From Trueperella sp. (GTDB lineage: Bacteria > Actinomycetota > Actinomycetes > Actinomycetales > Actinomycetaceae): a stretch of DNA of 35,233 nt. Shown here one piece after another: positions 7,284-15,413 of the stretch. The position numbers and the translations under genes were made by a program. The stretch is from positions 1 to 35,233 of the forward strand of contig JALEWQ010000041.1 of the NCBI GenBank assembly GCA_022783305.1, given 5' to 3'. The notes below the pieces were generated by a model that was given only the letters and a program-made list of their open reading frames with translations, did not search any database and was not told the DNA's origin. Numbering within the stretch: position 1 is the first letter of the stretch; each line of letters starts with the position of its first letter.

Positions 7284-7925
7284 ATGACACTGACATTGAC
7301 ACGCGGTATTCACGCCGCGCTCACGATCACGTCGGGCTCGACAACACTCGTCGTCGACCCCGGCGCCTTCGGCTTTCCCGCCTCTGTTGCAAGCGCTGAC
7401 GCGGTGCTCGTGACGCACGACCATTTCGATCACGTCGACGTCCCGGCCCTCGCTGGCGCCCTCGACGACAATCCCGACCTCCGCGTCTACACTCCGACCC
7501 AGCTCAACCTTGATACTCACGCCGATCGGCAGACCCTCGTCAGCGAGGGGGACGAGTTCATGGTGGGTGACATGAGCGTTCGCGTCATCGGGCGCGAACA
7601 AGCCACAGCCAGCGTCGACGACGACGTCATCGTCAACGTCGGATACCTCGTCGCGGGCCTTGTCCTCCACCCGGGCGACGCTCGCCCGGAGATCAAGGGC
7701 CTTGACACCCTTATCGTTGCCCTCGCGGCACCGTGGCAGAACACCCCGCAACTCGAGGAATACCTGCGCGCGGTGACGCCCGCGCGCGTCATCGGGCTCC
7801 ACGACGGCACACTCAATGATCTCGGCCGCGATTTCGGCCAGAAGACCCTCGCCCGCATCGCCCGCAGCTACGGGGGCGAGGCGATCAGCCTTGATCCCGG
7901 AGAGTCGGTCACGCTGCCGCGCTAA
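7284..7925 (+). CDS. MBL-fold metal-dependent hydrolase (UlaG-like)
   Basis: The 213-residue product has the metallo-beta-lactamase signature THDHFDHVD (about residues 48-56). An N-terminal strand pair (IHAALTITSGSTTLVVDPG) precedes it, and later metal-ligand regions are LHPGDAR and IGLHDGTLND. Length and the LVVDPG / GDAR pattern match the small UlaG-like cytoplasmic hydrolases, whose substrates are mostly unknown. AAAGG lies upstream of the ATG at 7284. A GNAT gene follows on the same strand after 71 bases, so co-transcription is possible. Confidence 0.85.
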   Translation: MTLTLTRGIHAALTITSGSTTLVVDPGAFGFPASVASADAVLVTHDHFDHVDVPALAGALDDNPDLRVYTPTQLNLDTHADRQTLVSEGDEFMVGDMSVRVIGREQATASVDDDVIVNVGYLVAGLVLHPGDARPEIKGLDTLIVALAAPWQNTPQLEEYLRAVTPARVIGLHDGTLNDLGRDFGQKTLARIARSYGGEAISLDPGESVTLPR

Positions 7926-7996
7926 GCACCGCCGGCGATCAACCGAGACGGTGAGCACACCGGGAACAAGCGCCGAACGCACGGCGTTCACCCAGC

Positions 7997-8581
7997 ATGA
8001 CTCACATTTCTGATACCACAAACGGTTCGATCACCGTCCGCCCCATGGCCGAGGCCGACATCGACGCAGTCGCCAAGATCTACGCAGCCAATGCCCGAGA
8101 TGCTCTGAGCCCTGATGAGCGCGCCAAGCAGGGCTTCGTTCAGGGACGCATGAGCCCCGAGCGTCTCCGCTCCTTCACCACTGGCGGATCCGGATTCGTC
8201 GCAACCGACGGCGAGGAGGTTTTTGCCGCGACCGTCATCCACGCCCCCGACGCCTTCACCGGCAAACCTAGCGCACAGCGTCCGGGCGAGAGCCCGGCAG
8301 CGCGCACGGTGGAGCTGGCTCAGGCCGCCCGCCTCGACTCCCCCGTGCTCTACGGCCCGAGCGTCGTCGCCGAAGGCTATCGCGGCCGCGGCGTCCTGCG
8401 GCGCCTCGTCGAGGCGGTTGCCGACGAGGCGCAAACGAAGGGCTACTCGCACCTCCTGGCGTTCATGGAGGACGAGAACGCGCCGTCATTCGCCGCTCAC
8501 GAACGCCTCGGTTTCCTCCCCCTCGGCGGCTTTCGGGTTGAGGATCGGGACTACCAGGCTGTCATGCTCCCCCTCGCCTGA
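7997..8581 (+). CDS. GNAT-family N-acetyltransferase
   Basis: The 194-residue product has the GNAT layout: ITVRPMAEADIDAVAKIY at the start, and the acetyl-CoA pyrophosphate loop GYRGRGVLRRLVEAV (motif A) around residue 128. Motif B follows, with HLLAFMEDENAPSFAAHERLGFLPLG near the C-terminus. The acceptor cannot be told. No Shine-Dalgarno precedes the ATG; instead GAACGC-ACG-GCGTTC (7975-7989) forms a small hairpin 7 bases upstream, so translation may be leaderless or coupled to the MBL gene. Confidence 0.85.
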   Translation: MTHISDTTNGSITVRPMAEADIDAVAKIYAANARDALSPDERAKQGFVQGRMSPERLRSFTTGGSGFVATDGEEVFAATVIHAPDAFTGKPSAQRPGESPAARTVELAQAARLDSPVLYGPSVVAEGYRGRGVLRRLVEAVADEAQTKGYSHLLAFMEDENAPSFAAHERLGFLPLGGFRVEDRDYQAVMLPLA

Positions 8582-8598
8582 GCTCCGCGCGTCGTCGA

Positions 8599-8622
8599 CC
8601 CCGCGACGTTGCGCCCGCGGGG
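8599..8622. terminator. Hairpin between convergent genes
   Basis: CCCCGCG (8599-8605) and CGCGGGG (8616-8622) form a perfect 7-bp GC stem with a 10-base loop. It lies between the 3' ends of the GNAT gene and the minus-strand LytR_C gene, so it could stop transcription in both directions. There is no T-run, as is common in high-GC genomes. Confidence 0.5.
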
Positions 8623-8674
8623 ATCCTCGCCCGGCCTCTGGCCTGCGGCGCCGCCGATACCCCACGCTGAACGT

Positions 8675-9250
8675 CTAGTCCTGGAAGGTATCGAGCGGGA
8701 CGCAGCCCTCAGCGGGTTCCATCGCCGCCACGAGCTGCTCCTCGGTCGGGGCGGCAACGAGGTCCGAGTACCCCTCGCCCAGCACCACGTCCACGACCTC
8801 AGTGGTGATATTGGGGTCGATGTGCACCTGGGCCTCGGGAAAGAAGGCCCGCAGGGTGTAGGCGTTGGTCACGCCGTTGAGGCTCGAGTAGAGACGCACC
8901 GGCTCGGTGACCTCCTCGCCGCCCCAGTTCGCCGTCTCCGACACGGAAACCCCCGCCGCCGACAGCGACGACGCCACGCTGCTTGCCAGCCCGGTGCGGG
9001 TGGTGGCGTTGTAGACGTTCGCGGTGATCGTGGCCGGATCGACGTGCTCCGCGCCGTCAATCGGGCACACGACGGCGTCCGTGTCCGGCGGCCTTGAAAA
9101 CTCTCGCTCGAACGGGAAGGGCAGCAGCCCCGACCACGTCAGCGTCCCCAACACAAGGAGCACCGCCATGACGGCGATGATTGAGCCGAAGATGACAGTC
9201 TGGCGTTGCTGCGTGTGCTTGCGGTACTCCGCGCGGGCGTTAGAACTCAC
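8675..9250 (-). CDS. Membrane-anchored LytR C-terminal domain protein
   Basis: The 191-residue product has a basic N-terminus, one membrane anchor at about residues 19-44, and an external domain starting near ATITANVYNATTRTGLASSVASSL. That segment is typical of the LytR_C domain (PF13399), found alone or behind LytR-CpsA-Psr wall-polymer ligases. No LCP catalytic domain is present, so this is the stand-alone form. A role in the cell envelope is likely but unproven. The start is GTG at 9250 with only a weak upstream purine tract. A GC hairpin separates it from the upstream permease gene, so it is probably transcribed on its own. Confidence 0.82.
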   Translation of the reverse strand: MSSNARAEYRKHTQQRQTVIFGSIIAVMAVLLVLGTLTWSGLLPFPFEREFSRPPDTDAVVCPIDGAEHVDPATITANVYNATTRTGLASSVASSLSAAGVSVSETANWGGEEVTEPVRLYSSLNGVTNAYTLRAFFPEAQVHIDPNITTEVVDVVLGEGYSDLVAAPTEEQLVAAMEPAEGCVPLDTFQD

Positions 9251-9341
9251 CCGTCCAATCTAGCGGATATCACCGGCCTCGCGCACGAATCTTAGGGGTA
9301 CTGAGGGATGACGACGACGCCCGGGCCCGCGCGCCCCGCCC

Positions 9342-9376
9342 GGCGGTGGGGCGGACGACCGGACGCCCCCACCGCC
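9342..9376 (-). terminator. GC-rich hairpin downstream of permease gene
   Basis: Arms at 9342-9353 (GGCGGTGGGGCG) and 9364-9376 (CGCCCCCACCGCC) pair with one bulged base and a 10-base loop. It lies about 10 bases beyond the permease stop in the direction of its transcription. Confidence 0.55.
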
Positions 9377-9386
9377 AGGGCACACG

Positions 9387-10754
9387 TTAGAGCTTCGGCT
9401 CCCGGTTGAGAGCGCCGGGCTCCAGCTCGGCGCCGGCCGGCGCGGAGGCGGGAGTGGCGGGCTCGATCGTCGTGCCGCGCCAACGCGAGAGAGCGCGCAT
9501 CGCGTGGTAGATGACGATCGCGGCAAACGAACCAAGCGCGATGCCCTCGAACGTCATGGAACCCCAGTGCCAGGTGTAGTTCGCGATCGCGATCACCATC
9601 GCCACGGCGGCCGTGTTGAGGTTGACCGGGTCGGAGAAATCGACGCGGTTTTGGACCCAGATGCGGACGCCCAGCATACCGATCATGCCGTACAGGACGG
9701 TGGCGGCGCCGCCGAGCACCCCCGGCGGGATGGTGGCGATGAGCTGACCGAACTTGGGTAGCATCGACAGCCCGAGCGCGATGAACGCCGCGATGACATA
9801 GGCAACCGTCGAGTACACGCGGGTCGCGGCCATCACTCCGATGTTCTCCGCGTAGGTGGTGGTGCCGGAGCCGCCGCCCGAGCCAGCGAGCATCGTTGAG
9901 ACGCCGTCGGCGAAGAGCGCCCGACCGGTGATGTCGTCGAGGTCCTGGCCCGTCATCGCAGAAACGGACTTCACGTGGCCGACGTTCTCCGCGATGAGCA
10001 CGAGCACCACGGGCACGAACAGGCCCAAGAGGGTGACGTCAAAGTCGGGGGCGCGGAAGTGCGGCGCGCCCACCCAGCCAGCGGACGAGATCGCCTCGAA
10101 GCTCACCTCGCCGCGCAGCACCGCCGTAATGTAGCCGACCACCACGCCGATAAGGATCGACAGGCGCCCGATGATTCCCTTGAATAGCACCGTGACCAGC
10201 AGGATCGTCACGATCGTCACGACGGCTGTGACCGGCGCCTGCTGCACGTTCCCCCACGCGGCCGGCGCGAGGTTGAATCCGATGAGCGACACGATCGCGC
10301 CCGTCACGATCGGCGGCATGAGCTTGTCAATCCATCGCGCTCCCGCGAAGTGCACGACGACGCCGACCAGCGCCAGCGCCGCACCCGCCGCGATCACGCC
10401 ACCCTGGGCGAGGGAGGCCTTCGCGGCGTCGACCGGCGCTCCCCCGCCGGCCACATACCCGGTGACCGCCCCGATCGGCGCGATGAGCGCAAACGAGGAG
10501 CCGAGGTAGGAGGGCAGGCGGCCCGCCGTGATAAGCAGGAAGAGGACCGTGCCTACGCCGGTGAAGAAGAGGGTGGTCGACGGATCGAACCCGGTGAGCA
10601 AGGGTACTAAAAAGGTGGCCCCAAACATGGCCACCACGTGTTGTGCGCCGATGCCGAACGTAATCGGCCACGACAGTCTTTCGTTTGGAAGAACAACCTC
10701 CCCCGGCGCGATCGAATGTCCATCGCCGTGGAGCTTCCATGTAAATCTAGCCAT
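9387..10754 (-). CDS. uraA: Uracil/xanthine permease, NCS2 family
   Basis: The 455-residue product is a polytopic carrier with about 12-14 hydrophobic segments. NCS2 landmarks are visible: FGIGAQHVVAMFGATFLVPLLTG near the start, IAENVGHVKSVSAMTG in the middle, and the signature GGSGTTTYAENIGVMAATRVYS. These carriers import nucleobases with protons. The pattern fits the uracil branch (UraA/PyrP) best, but xanthine or uric acid cannot be excluded. The ATG at 10754 is chosen because GGAGG sits 5 bases upstream; an in-frame ATG four codons earlier lacks a site. No pyrimidine biosynthesis genes are adjacent and no PyrR-type attenuator was recognised upstream. Confidence 0.9.
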   Translation of the reverse strand: MARFTWKLHGDGHSIAPGEVVLPNERLSWPITFGIGAQHVVAMFGATFLVPLLTGFDPSTTLFFTGVGTVLFLLITAGRLPSYLGSSFALIAPIGAVTGYVAGGGAPVDAAKASLAQGGVIAAGAALALVGVVVHFAGARWIDKLMPPIVTGAIVSLIGFNLAPAAWGNVQQAPVTAVVTIVTILLVTVLFKGIIGRLSILIGVVVGYITAVLRGEVSFEAISSAGWVGAPHFRAPDFDVTLLGLFVPVVLVLIAENVGHVKSVSAMTGQDLDDITGRALFADGVSTMLAGSGGGSGTTTYAENIGVMAATRVYSTVAYVIAAFIALGLSMLPKFGQLIATIPPGVLGGAATVLYGMIGMLGVRIWVQNRVDFSDPVNLNTAAVAMVIAIANYTWHWGSMTFEGIALGSFAAIVIYHAMRALSRWRGTTIEPATPASAPAGAELEPGALNREPKL

Positions 10755-10843
10755 ACGAGCCTCCATTGAGTAAACGTCGAGGACCCGCGAATCCTGTTCA
10801 CGACCCCGATCGATAGTACTCAGCCCCGGCGCATATCCGAAAT

Positions 10844-10865
10844 CGTCTCACCATCCAATGAGACG
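10844..10865 (-). terminator. Hairpin after ASCH gene
   Basis: CGTCTCA (10844-10850) and TGAGACG (10859-10865) form a perfect 7-bp stem with an 8-base loop, 27 bases past the ASCH-gene stop. It probably ends the two-gene unit before the permease gene. Confidence 0.5.
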
Positions 10866-10891
10866 CCCGCCCACGCCTCGGACTCGCGCGT

Positions 10892-11467
10892 TCAGCCGGC
10901 GTAGAGCACAGTGAAGAACTCGATCACCACGCCGCCAGCCGGGTCGAAGGCGTAGCCCAGTTCGGCGCCCTCGGACTGGAAGAACTGCTCGTGTTCGGCG
11001 CGCCAAGAGGGCAGATCCGCGGCACCCTCCGCGCGGGCGACATCCTGGCCCACCTCGTTAAACGGGACGACCTTGACCTCGGTGTTGCGTAGCAGCGCCC
11101 GTGGGCGCCCCTCCCCGTCGCAGAGGATCCACATGTCGTCCACACCCGGGAACGATTCGCCTTCCGTGCCGTAAGCGGCACTGTAGCTGCTGGTGGCCGT
11201 CTTCCGGCCCGCGATCACGAGCTCCGCCAGCTCGTTCGCAGCGCTCCGCGTCTCCCCGAATGCAAAGGCGCCCGGGCGCAGGGAGACCAGATCGGTCTGC
11301 CCACCGACCGCGTCGATCGGGTTGAGCCGGCCCGCGATGATCGCGTGCGTCCAGAACGCCTCAAGATCCGCCTCGGCAGGCGCCAGCGGCGCGTCCATGC
11401 CGCCCGGCGCGGGCTGTTCGCCGAGCCCGTCGCCCACGCCCGACCCTCCTGGCTCCAATTCAGCCAT
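10892..11467 (-). CDS. ASCH-domain protein
   Basis: The 191-residue product carries an ASCH domain, an RNA-binding fold related to PUA. Visible parts are ELVIAGRKTATSSY, then MWILCDGEGRPRALLRNTEV and VVPFNEVGQDVARAEGAADLPSWRAEHEQFF. Most ASCH proteins are of unknown role; proposals include RNA binding and, for one E. coli member (YqfB), amidohydrolase activity. The start at 11467 overlaps the upstream gene's stop (ATGGCTGA), with AGGAGA 5 bases before it, so the two are probably translationally coupled. About 35 residues before the domain are low complexity (Gly/Pro/Glu). Confidence 0.82.
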   Translation of the reverse strand: MAELEPGGSGVGDGLGEQPAPGGMDAPLAPAEADLEAFWTHAIIAGRLNPIDAVGGQTDLVSLRPGAFAFGETRSAANELAELVIAGRKTATSSYSAAYGTEGESFPGVDDMWILCDGEGRPRALLRNTEVKVVPFNEVGQDVARAEGAADLPSWRAEHEQFFQSEGAELGYAFDPAGGVVIEFFTVLYAG

Positions 11468-12731
11468 GGTTCTCCTGCCAGTTATGCATCCGCTTCCACG
11501 TGTCGATCTCGTTCTGCTTCTGCCGCACAAGTTCCGCGGCATACGCGGTAGTCAAAATGCGCGTCAAACCGGAGACGACGACGCCCCCGCCGACCAGCGC
11601 CCGCATCCTCCACGACATTCCACGCCCGGACCTACCGAATGCCGAGGCCAGCATCGCCCCGCCAACCGCTGCCTGCGCGGCGGAAGTGAAGGCCACGGCC
11701 CACGGGCGCTCCAGGTACACCTTGCGGTACACCCCGGCCACGTTCGGTTCGACGAAGCCCTCGCCCGCCAGCTCGAAAGCGAGCCGATCCTCGAAGGCCG
11801 CGCCCGCGCTGCTCGGCTCAAAGAGCCGCGAGTTCGGGATCTGCGCCAGTTCGCCGGTGCCCTCCAGCACGTCGGCCACCTCGCCGGGCAAGCCAAAGGC
11901 GTCAACGAGCGCCCGCGGCCCCTCCTCGCTACACAAGGCCGCGCGGATGTCACCGAAACGGGCCGCGATCACGTCGGCCACCATCTTGCGGGCAACCGCG
12001 CCGGCGCCCGTCTCATCCACCACGAACTCATAGGCCTCCGAGTCAGGATCGATCCACGGGAAGACGGGTAGCTCCCCGCTCCAATCCCACGTCAGATACG
12101 AGTTATCCCGGCGCACGTACAGGGTCGGATTCTCCTCCACCTTCCCCGCAGACACCATGATCTGAAACGACGGGCGCGGGAAAATCTGGCGCACCGAATC
12201 GAGGCTCGACTTAGCCACCATCACCAGCGCCTCGCCCAGCTTGGACACGGCCATCGGCTCGTCCTCCGCCTTGACGATACCCGGCACCTCCGACAGCGGC
12301 AGGTCGATGATCACGAGCATCGCGCCCTCACGGTCGAAAGCGGCGTCGTGGATCTCGGCGTCGCTGGTAGGACCCTCATCGTCAACGTCCTCCGCCAGCG
12401 CCTCATCCGAGATGTCAACCGAGCCAAGATCAATCGGGCCATGGGCGACCGTGCCATCCAGGTCAACCTCCACCTTGCGCAACCGCTCCGAGAGCTGCTC
12501 CACCAGGTCATTGACCGAGCGCCCCCGGAAGACCATGCCCGCCTCGTCCAACGTGGCTATGCGACGACGCCGGCCCCCGACGGCCACCTCAAACGTGTAG
12601 CCACCCTCGCCGTCCGGCTTCCCGCGGCCAAGAATACGTTCCTCAGCGAAAAACGCCTCGATGTCCGCGTCCGTCACAAGCGTCTGGTCGAGCCTGTGGA
12701 TATGCCCGTGAACTGTTCGCCACGATGCCAT
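11460..12731 (-). CDS. Unknown protein with C-terminal membrane segments
   Basis: The 423-residue product is not recognised. The first about 150 residues are acidic and basic patches with RRRRIATLDEAG-like strands. The middle contains a conserved-looking region (EENPTLYVRRDNSYLTWDWSGELPVFPWIDPDSEAYEFVVDETG). Two hydrophobic stretches at about 345-367 and 377-400 look like a membrane hairpin close to the C-terminus. A strong AAGGAGG lies 5 bases before the ATG. Its stop codon overlaps the start of the ASCH gene, tying the two products together in stoichiometry. No signal peptide is present, so the long N-terminal part should be cytoplasmic. Confidence 0.7.
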   Translation of the reverse strand: MASWRTVHGHIHRLDQTLVTDADIEAFFAEERILGRGKPDGEGGYTFEVAVGGRRRRIATLDEAGMVFRGRSVNDLVEQLSERLRKVEVDLDGTVAHGPIDLGSVDISDEALAEDVDDEGPTSDAEIHDAAFDREGAMLVIIDLPLSEVPGIVKAEDEPMAVSKLGEALVMVAKSSLDSVRQIFPRPSFQIMVSAGKVEENPTLYVRRDNSYLTWDWSGELPVFPWIDPDSEAYEFVVDETGAGAVARKMVADVIAARFGDIRAALCSEEGPRALVDAFGLPGEVADVLEGTGELAQIPNSRLFEPSSAGAAFEDRLAFELAGEGFVEPNVAGVYRKVYLERPWAVAFTSAAQAAVGGAMLASAFGRSGRGMSWRMRALVGGGVVVSGLTRILTTAYAAELVRQKQNEIDTWKRMHNWQENHG

Positions 12732-12791
12732 GTCGCCTCCTTCGCCGGTCTGCTTTCGTTTCTCAGCCTATCGCAGGCCTCCGACAGAATT

Positions 12792-13769
12792 TTAGACCTG
12801 CACGTCTTTTCGATCGGAATCAATCTGGTAGAGCGCAATCCCGGTGGCCACCGCCGCGTTCAACGACTCCGTGGCCGAATCGATCGGGATGGAGACGATG
12901 AGGTCGCACGTCTCACGCACGAGCCGCGACAACCCGGCCCCCTCCGACCCCGTCACCAGCACCACCGGCACGTCCGCCATACCCGCGTGGGCGACGTCGA
13001 CGTCGCCGTCCCCCGCGAGACCCAACACGAAATATCCCTGCTCCTTGAGCCAGCTCAGCGAACGAACCAGGTTCGTCTCCCGCGCGACCGGCAGTCGTGC
13101 CGCCGCCCCCGCCGAGACCTTCCACACCGTCGCATTCACCGACGCCGACCGCCGCTCCGGGATGAGCACGCCATCGGCGCTAAAGGCCGCCGCCGAGCGC
13201 ATGACCGCACCCAGGTTGTGCGGGTCCGTCACCGAATCCAGCGCAACAATGAGGCCGGGCCTCCCCGCGCGCTGCCCGATCGCCACCAGCCGCTCCACGT
13301 CCACATACTCATACGGGGGCACCTCGATCGCGATACCCTGGTGAACCGCGCCGCCCGTCATCATGTCAAGCTCCGTGCGCGTGACCTCCACGATCGCCGT
13401 ACCGGCGTCCATCGCGGCGCGGGCGACCTCGGCCACCCGCTCGTCGTGAGACATCGCCCCCACAAGGAACACCCGCTCATACGGAATCCCAGACTGGACG
13501 GCCTCGTAGACCGGGTTGCGGCCCGCGACCAACTCGTATCCCTCCGGCTGGTGCAGGTGACCGCGCAGCTTCGGCCCTTCGGCGCGCTTCGCCGCCGCCT
13601 CACGCTCGATCTTCTTCTTGTAGGCAGGGTGGTAGGTGCGGTCCTCCGCCTTCGGGGTCGGGCCCCTGCCCTCCAGCCGCTTGCGGGAGTGCCCGCCCGT
13701 TCCCTTGCCGCTGCCCTTGCGGGCGTTCTTGCGCACGGCCCCCGGCCGCCCGCGATGAGTTTTAGCCAA
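12792..13769 (-). CDS. rlmB: 23S rRNA 2'-O-methyltransferase, TrmH/SpoU family (RlmB-like)
   Basis: The 325-residue product has a Lys/Arg/Gly-rich N-terminal extension of about 75 residues. An RNA-binding domain beginning [16 protein letters not shown] follows, then the SpoU methyltransferase domain with the knot motifs [41 protein letters not shown] and [23 protein letters not shown]. RlmB methylates the ribose of G2251 (E. coli numbering) in 23S rRNA; actinobacterial relatives include ones that confer thiostrepton-type protection. The start is TTG at 13769, overlapping the cysS stop by 8 bases, so it is probably coupled to cysS. The basic extension is common in this phylum. Confidence 0.9.
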   Translation of the reverse strand: MAKTHRGRPGAVRKNARKGSGKGTGGHSRKRLEGRGPTPKAEDRTYHPAYKKKIEREAAAKRAEGPKLRGHLHQPEGYELVAGRNPVYEAVQSGIPYERVFLVGAMSHDERVAEVARAAMDAGTAIVEVTRTELDMMTGGAVHQGIAIEVPPYEYVDVERLVAIGQRAGRPGLIVALDSVTDPHNLGAVMRSAAAFSADGVLIPERRSASVNATVWKVSAGAAARLPVARETNLVRSLSWLKEQGYFVLGLAGDGDVDVAHAGMADVPVVLVTGSEGAGLSRLVRETCDLIVSIPIDSATESLNAAVATGIALYQIDSDRKDVQV

Positions 13770-15183
13770 GGTCGCCCACCTTCCAACGCGCGCCCTCCGC
13801 CGAATCCTCGACCGTGATGCCGGCCGCCGTCAGCGAGTCGCGTAGCGCGTCCGCACGCGCCCAATCCTTGTTCGCCCGAGCCTGCGCGCGCTCCTCAAGC
13901 ACCCGGTTGACGAGCGAGTCCAGCGCGTCGTGCATCGTCGACGTCGCTACCCCGCGCCGCCACGGCTCCGCCATCGGATCCAGCCCCAGCACATCCAGCA
14001 TCGCGCGCACAAGCACCTGCTGCGCGCGGGCCTCCACGTGATCGTTATCCGCGAGCGCATTGTTGCCCACCGTCACGTGCTCGTGAATCTGGGCCAGGGC
14101 GGCCGACACGTTGAGGTCATCATCCATGGCTTCCGCGAACTCCTCCGGGAAGTCGTCGTGGCCGAGCGCCGCGATCTCCTCAAGCGGGACCTCGCCCACC
14201 GTATCCACCGAGCGCTGCACGAATCCGGCCAGGCGCTCCCAAATCGCGCCGGCCTCCGTCAACGTCGAATCCGAGTATGCCACCATCGACCGATAGTGGA
14301 CCGTACCCAGCGCCAGGCGCACGATCACCGCCGGGTGCTCCCGAAGGATGTTCTCCACCGTGAGCGAGTTCCCCAGCGACTTGCTCATCTTCTCGCCCTC
14401 GATAGTCACCCAGGCGTTGTGCATCCAGTACCGGGCAAATTCCCGGCCCGCCCCGTGCGACTGCGCCTGCTCGTTCTCATGGTGCGGGAAACGCAGGTCG
14501 ATGCCGCCGGCGTGAATATCGAAAGCATCGCCCAGGTAGCGCCCCGCCATCGCCGAGCACTCCAGGTGCCAACCCGGACGCCCGCGACCCCACGGCGTCT
14601 CCCACGACGCCGTCTCCGGCTCGTTCGCCTTCGCCGCCTTCCACAGCGCGAAATCGTGCGGGCCGCGCTTGTCGGAGGCCGCCTCCTCGTCGTCGTGAAG
14701 ATCCTCCACCGACTGGTTCGTCAGCGATCCGTAATCCGGCAGGGAAGCCACATCGAAGTAGACGTTACCCGGCTCGCCCACGTATGCGTGCCCACGCTCG
14801 ATCAGGGTAGAAATCAGCTCAATCATCTCGGGCACGTGGCCCGTGGCGCGCGGCTCATAGGTGGGGTCGAGCACCCCGAGGTCGCGGTAGGCCTTGGCAA
14901 ACTCCCTCTCGAAGCGGTACGCCCACGCCCACCACGGCCGGCCCGCCTCCGCCGACTTGGCCAAGATCTTGTCATCAATATCGGTCACGTTGCGCACCAT
15001 CGTCACGTCATACCCGCAACGGCGCAACCACCGCACCAGCACATCAAATGCCAGCGCGGAGCGTATGTGGCCGATGTGAGGCGCGCTCTGGACCGTCGCG
15101 CCGCACAGGTAGATGCCCACCTTGCCCGGTTCGATCGGGATGAATTCGCGCAGTGACTTGGTCTTCGAATCAAAAATCTTCAC
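13762..15183 (-). CDS. cysS: Cysteine--tRNA ligase
   Basis: The 473-residue product is a class I cysteinyl-tRNA synthetase of normal length. It shows [18 protein letters not shown] with the zinc-binding cysteine and HIGH box, GWHLECSAM with the next zinc ligand region, the [15 protein letters not shown] motif and [11 protein letters not shown] (KMSKS loop). A C-terminal helical anticodon-binding part follows. GTG at 15183 is the first possible start, since an in-frame stop lies just upstream. GGAGG ends almost against the start, giving an unusually short spacing. It overlaps rlmB. In mycobacteria and other actinobacteria cysS normally follows ispF directly; here they are 14 kb apart. Confidence 0.96.
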   Translation of the reverse strand: MKIFDSKTKSLREFIPIEPGKVGIYLCGATVQSAPHIGHIRSALAFDVLVRWLRRCGYDVTMVRNVTDIDDKILAKSAEAGRPWWAWAYRFEREFAKAYRDLGVLDPTYEPRATGHVPEMIELISTLIERGHAYVGEPGNVYFDVASLPDYGSLTNQSVEDLHDDEEAASDKRGPHDFALWKAAKANEPETASWETPWGRGRPGWHLECSAMAGRYLGDAFDIHAGGIDLRFPHHENEQAQSHGAGREFARYWMHNAWVTIEGEKMSKSLGNSLTVENILREHPAVIVRLALGTVHYRSMVAYSDSTLTEAGAIWERLAGFVQRSVDTVGEVPLEEIAALGHDDFPEEFAEAMDDDLNVSAALAQIHEHVTVGNNALADNDHVEARAQQVLVRAMLDVLGLDPMAEPWRRGVATSTMHDALDSLVNRVLEERAQARANKDWARADALRDSLTAAGITVEDSAEGARWKVGDLG

Positions 15184-15291
15184 CCCTCCAGCCTACCGGT
15201 TCACGCCGACACTCGCCCATTTCATCCCCAGCCGTTGCGCGCCCATTTTCTTCGCCAACAACGGGCCTCCGGCGTCGTCGACCGGCGCGGC

Positions 15292-15363
15292 GCACACGAG
15301 CCGTGGGGCGGGCACGAGCCGTAGGGCGGACGCAAGCCGCAGGACGCACGCGAGCCGCAGGAC
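15292..15363. repeat. Four tandem 18-bp GC-rich repeats
   Basis: Four abutting units of exactly 18 bases (15292-15309, 15310-15327, 15328-15345, 15346-15363) follow the pattern G-C-ACGAGCCG-RGGRC with a few substitutions. They sit between the divergent cysS and MFS genes, 50 bases upstream of the MFS start, so copy number could alter spacing or promoter strength. Confidence 0.75.
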
Positions 15364-15413
15364 GGCGTCGTCGGATTTACCAAACAGTCACAAAAAGGAC
15401 GTATGTTAAGACC

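Noticed and set aside
7191..8021. Minus-strand 276-codon frame opposite the MBL gene
   Set aside because: The MBL motif THDHFDHVD lies on the plus strand and this frame shows no family features.
12348..13817. Long plus-strand open frame (489 codons) opposite the rlmB region
   Set aside because: It is the reverse shadow of high-GC coding sequence. The translation is Arg/His/Pro-rich without domains, and the minus-strand rlmB motifs are unmistakable.
13930..15156. Long plus-strand open frame (408 codons) opposite cysS
   Set aside because: It is a shadow of cysS, whose HIGH and KMSKS motifs are on the minus strand.
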